Positions 11,656-23,324 of a stretch of 64,000 nt of DNA are shown here, piece after piece; position 1 is the first letter of the stretch; the number at the start of each line of letters is the position of its first letter. The translations under genes were made by a program, and so were the position numbers. The DNA is from Helichrysum umbraculigerum (taxonomy: Eukaryota > Streptophyta > Magnoliopsida > Asterales > Asteraceae), in assembly GCA_949592205.1 (NCBI GenBank), contig CATIUR010000005.1, positions 129,909,277-129,973,276 on the forward strand, written 5' to 3'. A model generated the notes under the pieces. That model was not told the origin of the DNA and ran no database searches. It saw nothing but the letters and a program-made list of their open reading frames with translations.

Positions 11656-11947
11656 GTACCAAGCAGTAGGATGTTTCTGCTTCAGGATTTTAGCTCGAGT
11701 CAGCATACAGAAGATTGAGATTTTCTTGCATTAGTATATTTTGTACAAGTACTTATGTACTGAAATCTCATTTGATTTAAACTCGAGCTATGTAAAGCTT
11801 TAAACGTTGTAAACATTTCTATTATCAATATATTTTGTTAAAACGACGCATATAGAGTCGTTTGCTATATATCTTTGTGCTTTGTTATTGATTAGTAACA
11901 CCCAAATCAAGCTTCCGCAAATCATTAAATTTGGGGGTGTTACAGAT

Positions 11948-11959
11948 TGGTATCAGAGA
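11948..11959 (+). other. Primer binding site of Ty3-2
   Basis: TGGTATCAGAGA starts three bases after the LTR end and matches the 3' end of plant initiator tRNA-Met, the usual primer for these elements. Confidence 0.85.
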
Positions 11960-12272
11960 CTAAGGTTATAGTGAACTAGGTTGCATTTAGTGGGCCTAGA
12001 CTATGACCATTAGGCGGTATTCCTTATTAGGTATAACTGGTTCAGCGATTACATCATACGAGTTTAATTTAACATAGCCTGATCAACTATGTACAATTAA
12101 GCAAAGATGATGTAAGATCTGAAAGTAGTTATGGCTGAACAGGGTACAATAGAAGACTCTGACCTCGAGAGAACTGAGACTTAAACATGTTTATGCTAGA
12201 CACTCAATAGGCTATATTATATAGGAAATATATGAATATAGGCCTCAATCTTACTAACTCTTTGTCTCAGAA
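11960..12272 (+). other. Ty3-2 untranslated leader
   Basis: No ORF. It ends in CTTTGTCTCAG at 12260-12270, an acceptor-like sequence placed two bases before the upstream-ORF ATG. I see no other structured signal. Confidence 0.5.
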
Positions 12273-12758
12273 ATGGCAAACACACCATCAAATTTAACTC
12301 GCTCTCAATCCGGGTCGCAGAACCCAAGGGTAGCTAGGAGGAACGCCAGGTTGCCTCGAGCTGGCCCGTACCCCACTCACTTTACCTTGCCGGCCTTAGC
12401 CGCTAGGGTGAACCAACACGAGCAACGACTTCGCACCATGGATGTCGTGTTGCAAGAAACAAACGAAAACTGGAGACTTACATCCCTTGAACGCATCGAA
12501 CAAGTCTCCGACGACCTGGAAACCACAAACAACAACATGGATGTCCTTCGCAACCAAGTAATAGCGATAAGCGTGGAAAATGCCCTCCTGCGTCAAAGGA
12601 TGGAAGAATGTGAACAGCGTTCACATGAAGCAGAAGAGTATGCCCGTGGACTAACACAACGACTAGCACTAGCAGAAGATAACGCCCGTCAAGCTAGCAG
12701 ACTTGCAAACACTGTGGACCGTCTTGTCACGATGATGGAACAAATTAATCTACGTTAA
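12273..12758 (+). CDS. Small upstream ORF (161 aa) of Ty3-2, basic N-terminus plus coiled coil
   Basis: An intact 161-codon ORF homologous to that of Ty3-1 at 47-559. Shared features are the MANTP start, the QNPRVARRNAR basic patch and a C-terminal coiled coil (MEECEQRSHEAEEYARGL through TVDRLVTMMEQINLR). The middle is more variable. It stays open while gag-pol next to it is broken several times, so it may matter for mobilisation in trans or may simply be a short target. It is separated from the gag ATG by 289 bp. No enzymatic motif, signal peptide or membrane segment is visible. The function is unknown; a capsid partner or a sequence-specific DNA-binding regulator acting on the LTR are both open. 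Confidence 0.78.
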   Translation: MANTPSNLTRSQSGSQNPRVARRNARLPRAGPYPTHFTLPALAARVNQHEQRLRTMDVVLQETNENWRLTSLERIEQVSDDLETTNNNMDVLRNQVIAISVENALLRQRMEECEQRSHEAEEYARGLTQRLALAEDNARQASRLANTVDRLVTMMEQINLR

Positions 12759-13047
12759 GACTAGTGTAGTCATTGTCTTGTAATCTATCCTGTAATCTAG
12801 TAACTATCTACGCGCTACTCTAAAATTCGGTCGGATGTAACAATTCCCGACACCTTTTGTAATAACTCTGTAGGATGTAACCTTTGAACTCATATTAGCT
12901 ATCAAATATTCCTTGTTGTTCAACTCATATTAATTGTCATTTTTCCATGTTGATGTCATGTATTACTGCTTTTATACATGTACATCTATAACAAATACAA
13001 CTTTCCTACGAAATCTCATGTATCTTCATTTCTTTTATTGAAGAATC
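12759..13047 (+). other. Spacer between upstream ORF and gag of Ty3-2
   Basis: AT-rich, no ORF. It ends in a T-rich tract plus GAAG at 13040-13043, four bases before the gag ATG, again acceptor-like. Confidence 0.45.
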
Positions 13048-16000
13048 ATGCCGCCAAAGTCAAGACCATACACCGATGCTCAGATTACATCGCTTATAAC
13101 CCAGGCTGTTACTGAAGCCTTGGCTCGGAATACCCCACAAAACTTCACCAGAAACAGCGATGCCGCTGAAACCACTACTGCTAAACCTTGTTCTTACAAG
13201 GACTTTCAAAGCTGCAAACCCTCCAGCTTCAAGGGTTCTGAAGGAGCCATCGGACTGATCAGATGGTTCGAAAAGATGGAAACTATTTTCCGTGTCAGCA
13301 AATGCGCGGAGAACGACAAAGTAAACTTCGCCACCTGCTCTCTCGAAGATGATGCCCACTCTTGGTGGAACTCATATACCCAATCAGTGGGTGCTGACAT
13401 TGCCTACCAACTAACTTGGGAGGACTTGAAAGCAAAACTCACTGCCAAATACTGCTCAATCGCTAAACTCCAAAAGCTGGACGAGGAGTTCTGGAACCTA
13501 AAGGTTCAGGGTGGTGACATCGATGGTTATACCACCAGATTTTAACAACTTGCCGCCCTTCGCCCAGCCATGGTGAGCACCGAACCTGATAAAATCAGGA
13601 AGTACATCCTTGGCCTTCCTGAGCCTGTTCGGGGGCATGTTTCCTCTTCCAACCAAACCACCATTGACGGTGCAATCCTATTGGCCCAAGATCTGATGTC
13701 CATGAGCCAAGATTCTGAACCACCCACTTCATCCTCCCAAAACAACAAGCGAAAGTGGTCTGACTACCACAACAACCACTCCAACCAACAAAACAAGAAA
13801 CCCGACACCATCAAAGCCTACAACACCACCACTGACATCACACGGGGCTACACTGGGAACAAACCCTATTGTTCCAAGTGCAGTCGCCACCATGAAGGTT
13901 CCTGTGGTCCCTTTTGCAACAACTGCAAGAGGTACGGCCACCTCAACAAAGATTGCAATTCTCCTGCCAACAACAATTCCAACAACAACACCAGACCACC
14001 CAAAGTCTGCTTTGAGTGTGGGAAACCCGGGCACTTCAGGGACACGTGCCCAAAACTGAAGAATAACAACAACAACAACAATAACCGCAACAGCAACAAC
14101 AACAACACCCGAAGCAGAGCCTTCGTCATCAAATCTGGGGACGCCCGCCAAGACCCGAATGTGGTCTCGGGTATGTTCCTCCTCAACAACTTACATGCTT
14201 CTGTTCTATTTGATATTGGTGCTGATAGAAGCTTTATCTCCGATGATTTTTGCCCACTACTTGACATCAATCCTGTTGCCTTAGATGTTAAGTACACTGT
14301 AGAGCTAGCAAATGGGGAACTTATAGAAACCGATAGTGTGATACCTAATTGCACTTTAAACCTAGCTGATGAAACCTTTTCGATCGATCTTGTACCCGTT
14401 GAAATCGGTAGTTTCGACGTTATCATTGGAATGGACTGGTTGTCCAAACACCGAGCCGAAATCATTTGTTACGATAAGATCGTCCGCATTCCACTCGCTG
14501 CCGGTGGAACCTTGGTCATACAGGGGGAGACCGGTGGGACGGGACTCAATATCATCTCTTGCTTAAAAACCCGAAAATTTCTGAGAAAGGGTTACCCGCA
14601 ATACTTGCACACATCACAGAGAAGAAGTCGGAGGAGAAGCGACTTGAGGATGTGCCAATTGTTAGAGACTTTCCGGAAGTCTTTCCGGAAGAACTACCTG
14701 GTTTACCTCCACCTAGACAGGTTGAGTTCTCAATTGATCTCGTGCCGGGTGCCGCACCGGTGGCCCGCGCACCGTACCGTTTAGCCCCATCCGAACTTCA
14801 GGAGTTGTCCGCACAGTTGCAAGAACTCCTGGATAGAGGATTCATTAGACCGAGTTCTTCACCTTGGGGAGCTCCGGTCTTATTTGTTAAAAAGAAGGAC
14901 GGTTCTTTCAGAATGTGCATCGACTACCGAGAATTGAACAAATTGACCGTCAAAAACCGATACCCACTTCCTCGCATCGATGATCTATTCGACCAACTTC
15001 AGGGTTCAAGTTTCTACTCAAAAATCGACCTGCGATCAGGCTATCATCAGTTACGAGTTCGCGACGCCGATATTCCAAAAACTGCTTTCAGAACTCGTTA
15101 CGGGCACTACGAATTCCAAGTGATGCCCTTTGGTCTAACCAACGCACCGGCTGTATTCATGGATCTCATGAACCGGGTGTGCAAACCTTACCTCGACAAG
15201 TTTGTCATTGTCTTTATCGATGACATACTCATTTACTCGCGCAACGAGCAGGAACATGCGCAACACCTCAAGACCATCCTTGAACTACTTAGACACGAGG
15301 AGCTTTACGCCAAATTCTCTAAGTGTGAGTTCTGGATTCAAACCGTTCAATTTCTTGGTCACGTGATCGACAGTCAGGGAATTCACGTGGACCCATCAAA
15401 GATCGAGGCAATCAAAGACTGGCAAGCACCCACCTCTGCAACTGAAGTACGTCAATTCTTGGGTCTTGCTGGGTACTATCGGCGATTTATCGAAAATTTC
15501 TCCAAAATAGCTCAACCACTCACGGTACTGACTCAGAAGGACAAAAGGTTCGATTGGACCGAAAAACAAGAGTCAGCGTTCCAACTTTTGAAACAAAAGC
15601 TTTGCAGTGCTCCAATTCTATCCTTACCCGAAGGCACCGATGACTTCGTGGTATACTGTGATGCTTCTCACCAAGGTCTCGGTTGCGTATTGATGCAACG
15701 AGATAAAGTTATTGCCTATGCCTCACGACAGCTAAAAATTCACGAAAAGAACTACACCACTCATGATCTCGAACTTGGAGCTGTCGTTTTTGCTCTCAAA
15801 ATCTGGAGACATTATCTCTACGGCACTAAGTGCACCATCTTTACCGATCATAAAAGTCTCCAACATATCTTCGATCAGAAGGATCTCAATATGAGGCAAC
15901 GTCGATGGGTCGAGTTGCTTACCGATTACGATTGCGAGATCAAGTACCATCCAGGGAAGGCTAATGTTGTGGCCGAGCCCTCAGTATGACCATTCACAAC

Positions 16001-17458
16001 GATCTTACCGTTCAGATTCATACCGCTCAGATCGAAGCCCTGAAACCTGAAAACATCAAAAATGAAGCCTTACGGGGTATTGACAAACAATTTGAAATCA
16101 AATCTAACAGGATTAGGTATTTCTCAAACCGAATCTGGTTGCCTAATTTCGGGAACCTACGAGACTTGGTGATGGATGAAGCTCACAAGTCTAAATATTC
16201 TATCCACCCGGGATCCGATAAGATGTACCACGGAATCAAGGAATTTTATTGGTGGCCAAACATGAAAGCCGAAATTGCCACTTATGTCAGCAGGTGTCTT
16301 ACTTGCTCGAAAGTCAAAACCGAACATCAGAAACCTTCTGGTTTACTCCAACAACCTGAAATCCCTGAATGGAAATAGGAACAAATTGCCATGGATTTCA
16401 TAACCAAACTACCCAAGTCGGCGAGCGGTTGCGATACCATTTGGGTGATCGTCGATCGTCTCACCAAATCTGCTCATTTCCTGGCAATCAAAGAAAACGA
16501 TAAAATGGAACGCCTTGCACAAATCTACATCAAGGAAATCGTTTCTCAACACGGTGTTCCAATCTCGATCATCTCTGACAGAGATGCCCGTTTCACCTCT
16601 CACTTTTGGCAGTCACTTCAAAAAGCATTGGGTACCCGTCTTGATATGAGTACCGCGTACCATCCTCAAACCGATGGCCAAAGTGAACGAACCATCCAAA
16701 CCCTGGAAGATATGCTACGCGCCTGCGTAGTTGATTTCGGTACAAACTGGGAAAGACATCTACCGTTGTGCGAATTCTCGTACAATAACAGCTATCATGC
16801 CAGCATTAAGGCTGCACCTTTTGAGGCATTGTACGGTCGTAAGTGCCGATCACCGATCTGTTGGACTGAAGTGGGAGATAGTCAACTCACTGGTCCTGGA
16901 CTCATACACGCCACCACTGAGAAAATTATGGAAATCCAAAACAGACTCAAAGCCGCACGTGATCGTCAGAAAAGTTATGCTGACGTGAGACGCAAACCAC
17001 TCGAGTTCCAAGTTGGGGATCGAGTACTCTTAAAAGTATCGCCTTGGAAAGGCGTCATCCGTTTTGGTAAACGCGGGAAGTTGAACCCCAGGTACATCGG
17101 GCCTTTTGAGATCCTCGAACGGATTGGCCCCGTAGCTTATCGATTGCAGCTGCCATCCGAACTCAGCAGCGTGCACCCCACTTTTCACATTTCAAATCTG
17201 AAGAAGTGTCTGTCTGATGAGACACTTATTATTCCACTAGATGAAATTCGTGTTGACGATAAACTCCACTTTGTTGAGGAACCCGCTGAAATTATGGACC
17301 GTGAGGTCAAACAACTGAAACAAAGTCGTATTCCCATCGTCAAGGTCAGATGGAATTCGCGGCGTGGTCCGGAATTCACCTGGGAACGGGAAGACCAGAT
17401 GCGACTCAAATATCCTCAACTCTTCACTGATTCTACCTCGAACACGACCTCGAGCTAA
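13048..17458 (+). pseudogene. gag-pol: Ty3-2 gag-pol polyprotein with chromodomain, multiply broken
   Basis: Start MPPKSRPYTD. Order: Gag; knuckles CNNCKRYGHLNKDC and CFECGKPGHFRDTC (about 13915-14050) followed by Asn runs; protease (14212-14220); RT with FIDDILIYS near 15220; RNase H ending near 15970; integrase with CLTCSKV, MDFITKLP and the ISDRD Asp near 16570; a C-terminal GPFEILERIGPVAYRL segment; and a chromodomain-like tail (VKVRW, FTWERED, about 17290-17430), typical of the Tekay clade. Damage: TAA at 13543 (Ty3-B has Gln there), a one-base loss near 14600, a frame change near 15975 where the RNase H end is lost, and TAG at 16376 (Trp in Ty3-1). The protease active site reads Asp-Ile-Gly instead of Asp-Thr-Gly. 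Confidence 0.94.
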
Positions 17459-17480
17459 ATTTCGGGACGAAATTCTTCTA

Positions 17481-17492
17481 ACAGGGGGAGAA
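17481..17492 (+). other. Polypurine tract of Ty3-2
   Basis: CAGGGGGAGAA directly abuts the 3' LTR start, the normal site for plus-strand DNA priming. Confidence 0.85.
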
Positions 17493-19932
17493 TGTAACAC
17501 CCGCCAATTTAGGACTAGTAAATAGTGCCTAATCATACGTTAATACATGTAATTAGTTCTGTGTTAGGCTAATTAATGTATCGAATTATATATATATTGT
17601 TGAATATATACGAAAATGCGATTTGATTAAATCGTACGCAATTTAAATCGAACGTATTTCGATTCAATTTAATACGGACGTTGGTGACCAATTTTATTAA
17701 ATAACGCTCTTATGTCAAAAATATTATTATGATAATATTTCGTATTCATTCGTATCGTACAAACAAAACTTACACAAATTAAAATATTAAAATGCGCAAA
17801 CTAAATAAGCAAACTTACATTTTATAACTCAAATATAAATTTATTTGTAAAATATATAAATAAAATATCGCGTAATAAATTGTATTTTAAAACTTATAAT
17901 TAAAATGTAAAATAATTATTTAACGTTTAGACGACGGAGTAAACGAACACCGCACGGAGCGGGAACGCGGGGCGAAAAATGGGAGGTTAACCTCCCATTC
18001 CCCACCAATTTCTTTCTCATTTCTCTTATCACTCTCTCTCTCTTACACTCTCTTTCTTTCTTTTCTCTAACCACCACCACCTCCAAAATACTCACAAAAT
18101 CATCAAATAAACATACTAAACGCACTCGGATCATAGCATCGCTTTGGAGAAAAACGACCATGACACCACGATCTATCATCCTATCTTTTCGGATTTTTGA
18201 TCCGACAATTTGTAAGTTTCCGACAAATCCCGAAATCTCCCGTTTTCAAGTGTTTTTGCTTGTTAGTAGTTTATATCAACTTATAATGTCCAAATATGGG
18301 TTGGGTAAAAGTTTTGGACCAAACGGAAACCGAAAAACTCGTTTTCGACACATTTTCCGGCCAACAGAACGCTACGTCGCTTTTGGACCCAGATTTATGC
18401 GACGTCAGCTGCGACGTCGCAAAACCCCTCGTAACGTCGCATAGTGCGACGTCAGTCACAACGTCGCACGAATCCTCGACGTCGCATATAGCGACGCAGC
18501 CTGTTACGTCGCATTGACTTGCGAATGTCGCACATAGCGACGCAGACCTTAACGTCGCCAACTTAACCAACGTCGCATTAGCGACGCAGCACCCTACGTC
18601 GCATTAAATTGCGAAACGTCGCCTTTAGCGACGTCATGCTCAACGTCGCAACCCTACCTGCGACGTCGCACCCAACGTCGCACAAATCAGAACCTCAAAT
18701 CCGTCAGCTCGACCTGGCAGCTCGACCCCAGCCAGGGGCTCTGCCCCTTGGACCCCGCCAGGGGCTGCCGCCCCTTGGACCCCGCTACCAGGGGCGCTGC
18801 CCCCGGACCCCCGTACTTAGATTCCGTAACGGCTTCTAAAAAACAATCAAAACACATTTTTCAAGTAAAACGACACGAAATCAAAATAATAATAGTTGAG
18901 ATTATTATTACAAATCCGTCACCAACGGGCCGTACACTTTTCAAATACTTAAACTTATCAACCAAATAGTGGAAATTTGGACATTATAGTTGAACGAACA
19001 ACTACAAGGGTGATCTGTTGAGATACCCAATCATGATTATAACCATCGCGTGTCGTGGACACCCTCAGGTTACAAGTCTTTGGACTTCATACTCGACTAA
19101 TCAACTTACGTTTGTTTAAACGCACTCAGACTCAGGTGAGTTTCATAGCCCCTCTTTTTACTGTTTTACTCAGGGGTGTGATATATTGCTCAATTTTAAC
19201 ATGTGAACGCAAGTACAAACATTTCATATACTACATGAGTTTTTCGAAACTAATCATTTAAAGTCCTCCGTCAGCATAGTTGTTAATACGTTGTAGCGTG
19301 AATATTAGTATATGGTACCATATAGGATTGACCCACCTCGTCCGGGTTAGCAAGCACTAACCGGGTAAACGGACGTACTAATATTTGGGAAGACGAATGT
19401 TGATTAGGCATTCGTGGAGGCACCTCGCCCGGAATTCTCTATAGGGGACCCGGCCCTCGAGTTAAGCTCAACTATGTGCTCATGGCTGTATACACGATGA
19501 CTATCATTTAATTGCTGGATGCAATTCATTATTTAATTGCTGGATGCAATTCATTATTTAAATCTTGCGGTTCACACTATATTAACTGATTTCAAACCTG
19601 TGAGCTCACCAGCTTTTAGCTGACCTTTTAGCATATATCGCAGGTACCAAGCAGTAGGATGTTTCTGCTTCAGGATTTTAGCTCGAGTCAGCATACAGAA
19701 GATTGAGATTTTCTTGCATTAGTATATTTTGTACAAGTACTTATGTACTGAAATCTCATTTGATTTAAACTCGAGCTATGTAAAGCTTTAAATGTTGTAA
19801 ACATTTCTATTATCAATATATTTTGTTAAAACGACGCATATAGAGTCGTTTGCTATATATCTTTGTGCTTTGTTATTGATTAGTAACACCCAAATCAAGC
19901 TTCTGCAAATCATTAAATTTGGGGGTGTTACA
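17493..19932 (+). repeat. 3' LTR of Ty3-2 (2440 bp)
   Basis: Nearly identical to 9505-11944, three differences seen by eye. It carries the same GCGACGT array (18373-18693) and the same putative intron (19136-19643). Confidence 0.97.
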
Positions 19933-19937
19933 GAAAT

Positions 19938-20984
19938 GACCAGGCATACCACATTTGTAGCATTCACCTTTTGATTTGAAATTTTCAGATGATGGAGCAC
20001 CAGCGAATTTTCTTGATCTGGTGTTTCTTCTGAAATTTGCAACCATCATGGCCATATCTCTTTCCAACTTCTCTAGACCCTCATCATATTCATACTCTGA
20101 CTATTCTTCATCACCTTCTCCTTCTTCATCAGCTATCAGAGACTTTGAGCTTCTCTTTGAAACCTTTGATTTCTGTTTCTGATCAATTTCTTCAAGCTCA
20201 GCTTCAAGGGCATTGGATATCTTCTGGCTTCCAATTGTTGCACGAATGTGCTCACTTTGATCAGCTTGTTTTTCAGACTGCTCCCAGTTGAGTAGAATGC
20301 CATAGACTTGAGTAAGATTAAGAGTCGTATAATCATTCCTCTGTCTTGTGCAAGTAGCAATGGTTCCCCAGATTTTCCTTGGCAATAATTCCAGGAATTT
20401 TTCAACAACAAATCTTTGCTCCTTTCCTATACCAGCCTTCTCCATCTTGTTCATCAGCGACTGATATCTGGTATAAGTAGAAGATAGTGACTCATTTGGT
20501 TCCATTGCAAACAGCTCATACTGGCGAGTGAGATTTACTTCCCTGCAGCGAATAATATCAGGAGTTCCAATATATATATTCCTAAGGGTATCCCACATAT
20601 CTTTTGCAGTTTTACAAAGACTGATTGATTCAAACACTTCATCAGGAAGTGCCATGCCTATGTAGATTTTAGCTTGTTTATCTAGCCTAACCAATCGTCT
20701 ATCCTCATCCGTCCACTATTCCTCTCTCTTAGGCATAACCATTTCTGGTATGGCAGGAGTAGTAGCAGTAGCTATAATAGCAGGTATAATTGTGGTTGGA
20801 ATGTGAGGACCATTGGTTATGGTATTACAAAGGCGATCATCGACAAGATCAAGAAACATCATCATCCGGGACATCCAGGTTTCAATCCTAGAGGGATCAA
20901 ACGCTGGAGGTTTGGTAATAGAACCATTTCTCTTCTGATACTCAGAGTCAACACAGCTGTACTTTACTGATTCCGTTTGCAGAT
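19938..20984 (-). pseudogene. gag: Copia-G gag, N-terminal and central part
   Basis: Reading leftwards: a short N-terminal region (KPPAFDPSRIETWM) with the usual Copia substrate-like Trp motif, then a UBN2-type Gag core (ALPDEVFESI, AKDMWDTL, LTRQYELFAMEPNESL, YTRYQSLMNKMEKAG), an acidic/Lys-rich linker and the first half of a CCHC knuckle (CYKCGMPGHF). The knuckle is completed at 9504 beyond Ty3-2. An in-frame TAG near 20720 probably replaces Trp. No ATG is visible in the frame just after the primer binding site, so the start codon has likely mutated. Confidence 0.87.
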
Positions 20985-21010
20985 CTGGTTAATTGATTTA
21001 AACCAACTCT

Positions 21011-21023
21011 GCTCTGTTACCAA
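21011..21023 (-). other. Primer binding site of Copia-G
   Basis: Minus-strand TTGGTAACAGAGC beside the LTR end; one base away from the initiator tRNA-Met type TGGTATCAGAGC. Confidence 0.7.
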
Positions 21024-21024
21024 T

Positions 21025-21797
21025 TGATAGTCCCGTAATCACTATTAACTAGTGATATGGAATCTCAATATGTAAAGTTTAACTGTAGAAGGGGGGGTTG
21101 AATACAATTAAAAACTATTTCAAAGTTTAATTGAGTTATTTAGCTAGTTTTTAATTGATTGAACATAAACAGAGTATGAGGATAACAAATATGACAGTAT
21201 CAAAATAAACATGCAATAATAGCTGAAATATAAAGTTTATTTATCATAAAGCTCATTAGTATTGATTGCAGAATGAATTAGCCAATGCTAATTCAAATCA
21301 AATACTCTTGCTATCTATTAAAAACGAGATGAATAGTAGTGGACAAACACGCTAACTATTCACTCGCTGATCGCTGTAACGTGCCTAGACAAACTTAATC
21401 ACTGACATACAAGTGATCAACACGTACAAACGGCAAGTTTCTAAGTACAAAATATTGTTCTATATATACTACAAGTATCCCGTAAATATCTCCTATAAAA
21501 TAGGATCTTAGAATGACACGTGTTGCTGCTTGATTGGCTTGAACTCTGATGAACCGACATTCTGCGGGTCCTAATTTTGTTACCGAGAATATCTCGCTTC
21601 CTTTTAACAAATCACTTGTAGCCACGTAATTCTTTTAGATTCTTTCAAGTACGAGAGACACTTGCTGTAGACATATGATGAGTAACTTGTACTTGTAGAG
21701 AAACTTAATTGATGTAGTCACTGGAGAAGAGATAATCCTCCTCACTATTTGTAAGCTAACATGCTCTTTGTAGAATGACTTGAACTTCTGTTCTTCA
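21025..21797 (-). repeat. 5' LTR of Copia-G (773 bp)
   Basis: On the minus strand it starts TGAAGAACAG at 21797 and ends GGGACTATCA at 21025, with TGA/TCA inverted ends. The primer binding site follows directly. GTGAC at 21798-21802 flanks it inside Copia-H. Confidence 0.8.
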
Positions 21798-22812
21798 GTG
21801 ACTAGCTATTATTCTGGCAGTGACTTTTGCCTTTATTCATTTGAAGATATAGAACTCTCACTGCTTGTATCAGCGACACACAAAGTTGAGTTTTAATCTT
21901 CCTCAGCATGTTAAATCCAGAAGTAGAATGAGTGGCGACCAGTGAGTACCAGTCTTCAGCAACAGCAGCTTTGATACAGATCATTTCTTCATCGAGTTGT
22001 ACATTATTGAGTTGGTCATCGACCAGTTTCTTATCATGGTCAACGACCAGTGACTCAACACACTCTACTTTGCTCTTGTCAAACCAAGTAGCATCATTTC
22101 TCTTGTATGCAAAGTTGTTCCTACTAGTCCTCTGCATAAACCTTTTTGCTCTTTGTGTAATCAAGGCAATCTGCCACTTGATGACCATCTCTTCCAGATC
22201 ATCAGAATTGATATGTTCCAAATCTTCATTAGTAAGTGAAGAATTCACATTACTAGCAAAGAATGACTCCAGAATTTGATCATTAGATCTTTCTCGAGAA
22301 GAACTACAACCTCCAGAAACATAAGTAGATCCCTGTTGACTTGTATCTACTTTAGATCCTCCCATTGAAATGAAAGCAGCATTGTGTGAATATCCAGATG
22401 TCTGCTTTTTACTTTCTACCTCAGATTCAAAATTTCTCAGATCATTGTAGATGTCTTCAAGCTCCTTGACATCCAAATCTGCTCTTTGTCTCAATCCAAT
22501 TGTATATATTGTCCATTCTTCACCCAATGATCTTAGAAATTTTCAGTTTAGATCATCCTTATCAATCTCACTTTGTGATTTTCTTAATCACCCACTAGCT
22601 TAGCAAACCTATCAAAAGTGTGAGTTAAAGTTTCAGACTTTACAGAGCTAAAGTTCTCAAATTGCTGTTTGAAGAGAGATCTTTTATTCTTTTTGGTATT
22701 GACATTACCTCCAAATCTCTTTTCAATTGCCTCCATAAGTACTTTTGCATCTTCACGTACAGGCTTCAAACCTTCTTTGGTATTCATTAGGAATGGATAG
22801 CAAAAGTGTACT
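21798..22812 (-). pseudogene. gag: Copia-H gag fragment, cut by Copia-F and Copia-G
   Basis: Closely related to the Copia-R gag: it starts mid-gag at the STLLLSIPNEYQ region (22812), runs through KRFGGN.NTKKNKRSL and QTFDRF-type sequence, then IYTIGLRQR.DLDVKELEDIYNDLRNFE and DLEEM..WQIALITQRAKRFMQ. It reaches the region just after FDKSKVEC, where the zinc knuckle should begin, but the knuckle itself is gone. Several in-frame stops lie around 22500-22590. Both ends are insertion boundaries: Copia-F on the right (GTACT at 22808-22812) and Copia-G on the left. Confidence 0.85.
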
Positions 22813-23283
22813 TGTGAACGCTACTACTTCACAATAAACCAAAACACAATGCAACCGAAGCTTGTATATGTATTGCGGAATATACACACACAAATATAGA
22901 ACAAGAATACAAGTATATAACAGAAGTGTAGAACAGAAACTTGTTTATTGCTATAGAATCACAGATTACAAAGAGTACAGATCAAAGTGATCTCTCCAAA
23001 GTCTTTTTCAAAACTGACCTAAGTGTTGCTATTTATAGACAACACATACAGAATTCTGAAACTAACATCCGAAACTCAGTCCGAAACTATCAGTCCGAAA
23101 TTCAAGACTTTCGGACTTTCTAAACACATTCGGACTCTACTAACATTCGGACTAAACTATAACTTCGGATAACACTGACTTTCGGACTTAATGAACATTC
23201 GGACCAACACTTGTATTATTTCATAAACTTAAACATCAAAATCAATTTATATGAAACCAAACTCAAACACTCATGTTCTAACA
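22813..23283 (-). repeat. 3' LTR of Copia-F (471 bp) with TCCGAAAGT motif array
   Basis: Starts TGTTAGAACATG at 23283 (minus) and ends near GCGTTCACA at 22813. It shares the TGTTAG start and the preceding GGGGGAGTT with Copia-K. Between 23050 and 23215 the unit TCCGAAA(G)T/ACTTTCGGA recurs about ten times in both orientations. Confidence 0.85.
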
Positions 23284-23299
23284 AACTCCCCCTTTCTTT
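23284..23299 (-). other. Polypurine tract of Copia-F
   Basis: Minus-strand AAAGAAAGGGGGAGTT abuts the 3' LTR. Confidence 0.8.
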
Positions 23300-23324
23300 G
23301 GGCTTTGGTTTTCTTTCAAATCTT

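Larger units (their letters stand above)
9505..11944 (+). repeat. 5' LTR of Ty3-2 (2440 bp)
   Basis: Ordered modules: AT-rich start; CGTTGGTGAC at 9691-9700; pyrimidine-rich tract 10020-10090; donor-like TTTGTAAGT near 10221; GCGACGT array 10385-10705; inverted partner GTCACCAACG at 10930-10939; putative intron 11148-11655; end GGGGTGTTACA. The GC-rich stretch near 10730-10825 has repeated CAGGGGCT/GGACCCC units. Confidence 0.96.
9505..19932 (+). mobile_element. Ty3-2: complete Tekay-like Ty3/gypsy element, 10,428 bp, TSD GAAAT
   Basis: Two LTRs of exactly 2440 bp (9505-11944, 17493-19932) begin TGTAACACCCGCC and end GGGGTGTTACA. The target duplication GAAAT is perfect (9500-9504 and 19933-19937). 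Primer binding site, upstream ORF, gag-pol with a C-terminal chromodomain-like segment, and a polypurine tract are all in place. Comparing the LTRs by eye I found three differences (11027 A/C, near 11814 C/T, near 11912 C/T), so insertion is recent. The internal coding region is nevertheless broken in at least four places. Confidence 0.97.
8786..21797 (-). mobile_element. Copia-G: Ty1/copia element, 5' half, split by Ty3-2
   Basis: Reverse-strand Copia element: 5' LTR 21025-21797, primer binding site, gag 19938-20984 and 9130-9504, protease/pre-integrase 8791-9169. It is then cut by LTR-A, so IN, RT, RNase H and the 3' LTR are absent. GTGAC (21798-21802) is the likely target site on the right; the other copy is lost. 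Confidence 0.88.

Noticed and set aside
5614..11944. sLTR-1 and the 5' LTR of Ty3-2 as the two LTRs of one element
   Set aside because: Different sequences, and each has its own matching target duplication elsewhere.
22584..23283. Copia-H gag and Copia-F LTR as one element
   Set aside because: The gag lies downstream of the 3' LTR in the same orientation, which is possible only if they are separate insertions.
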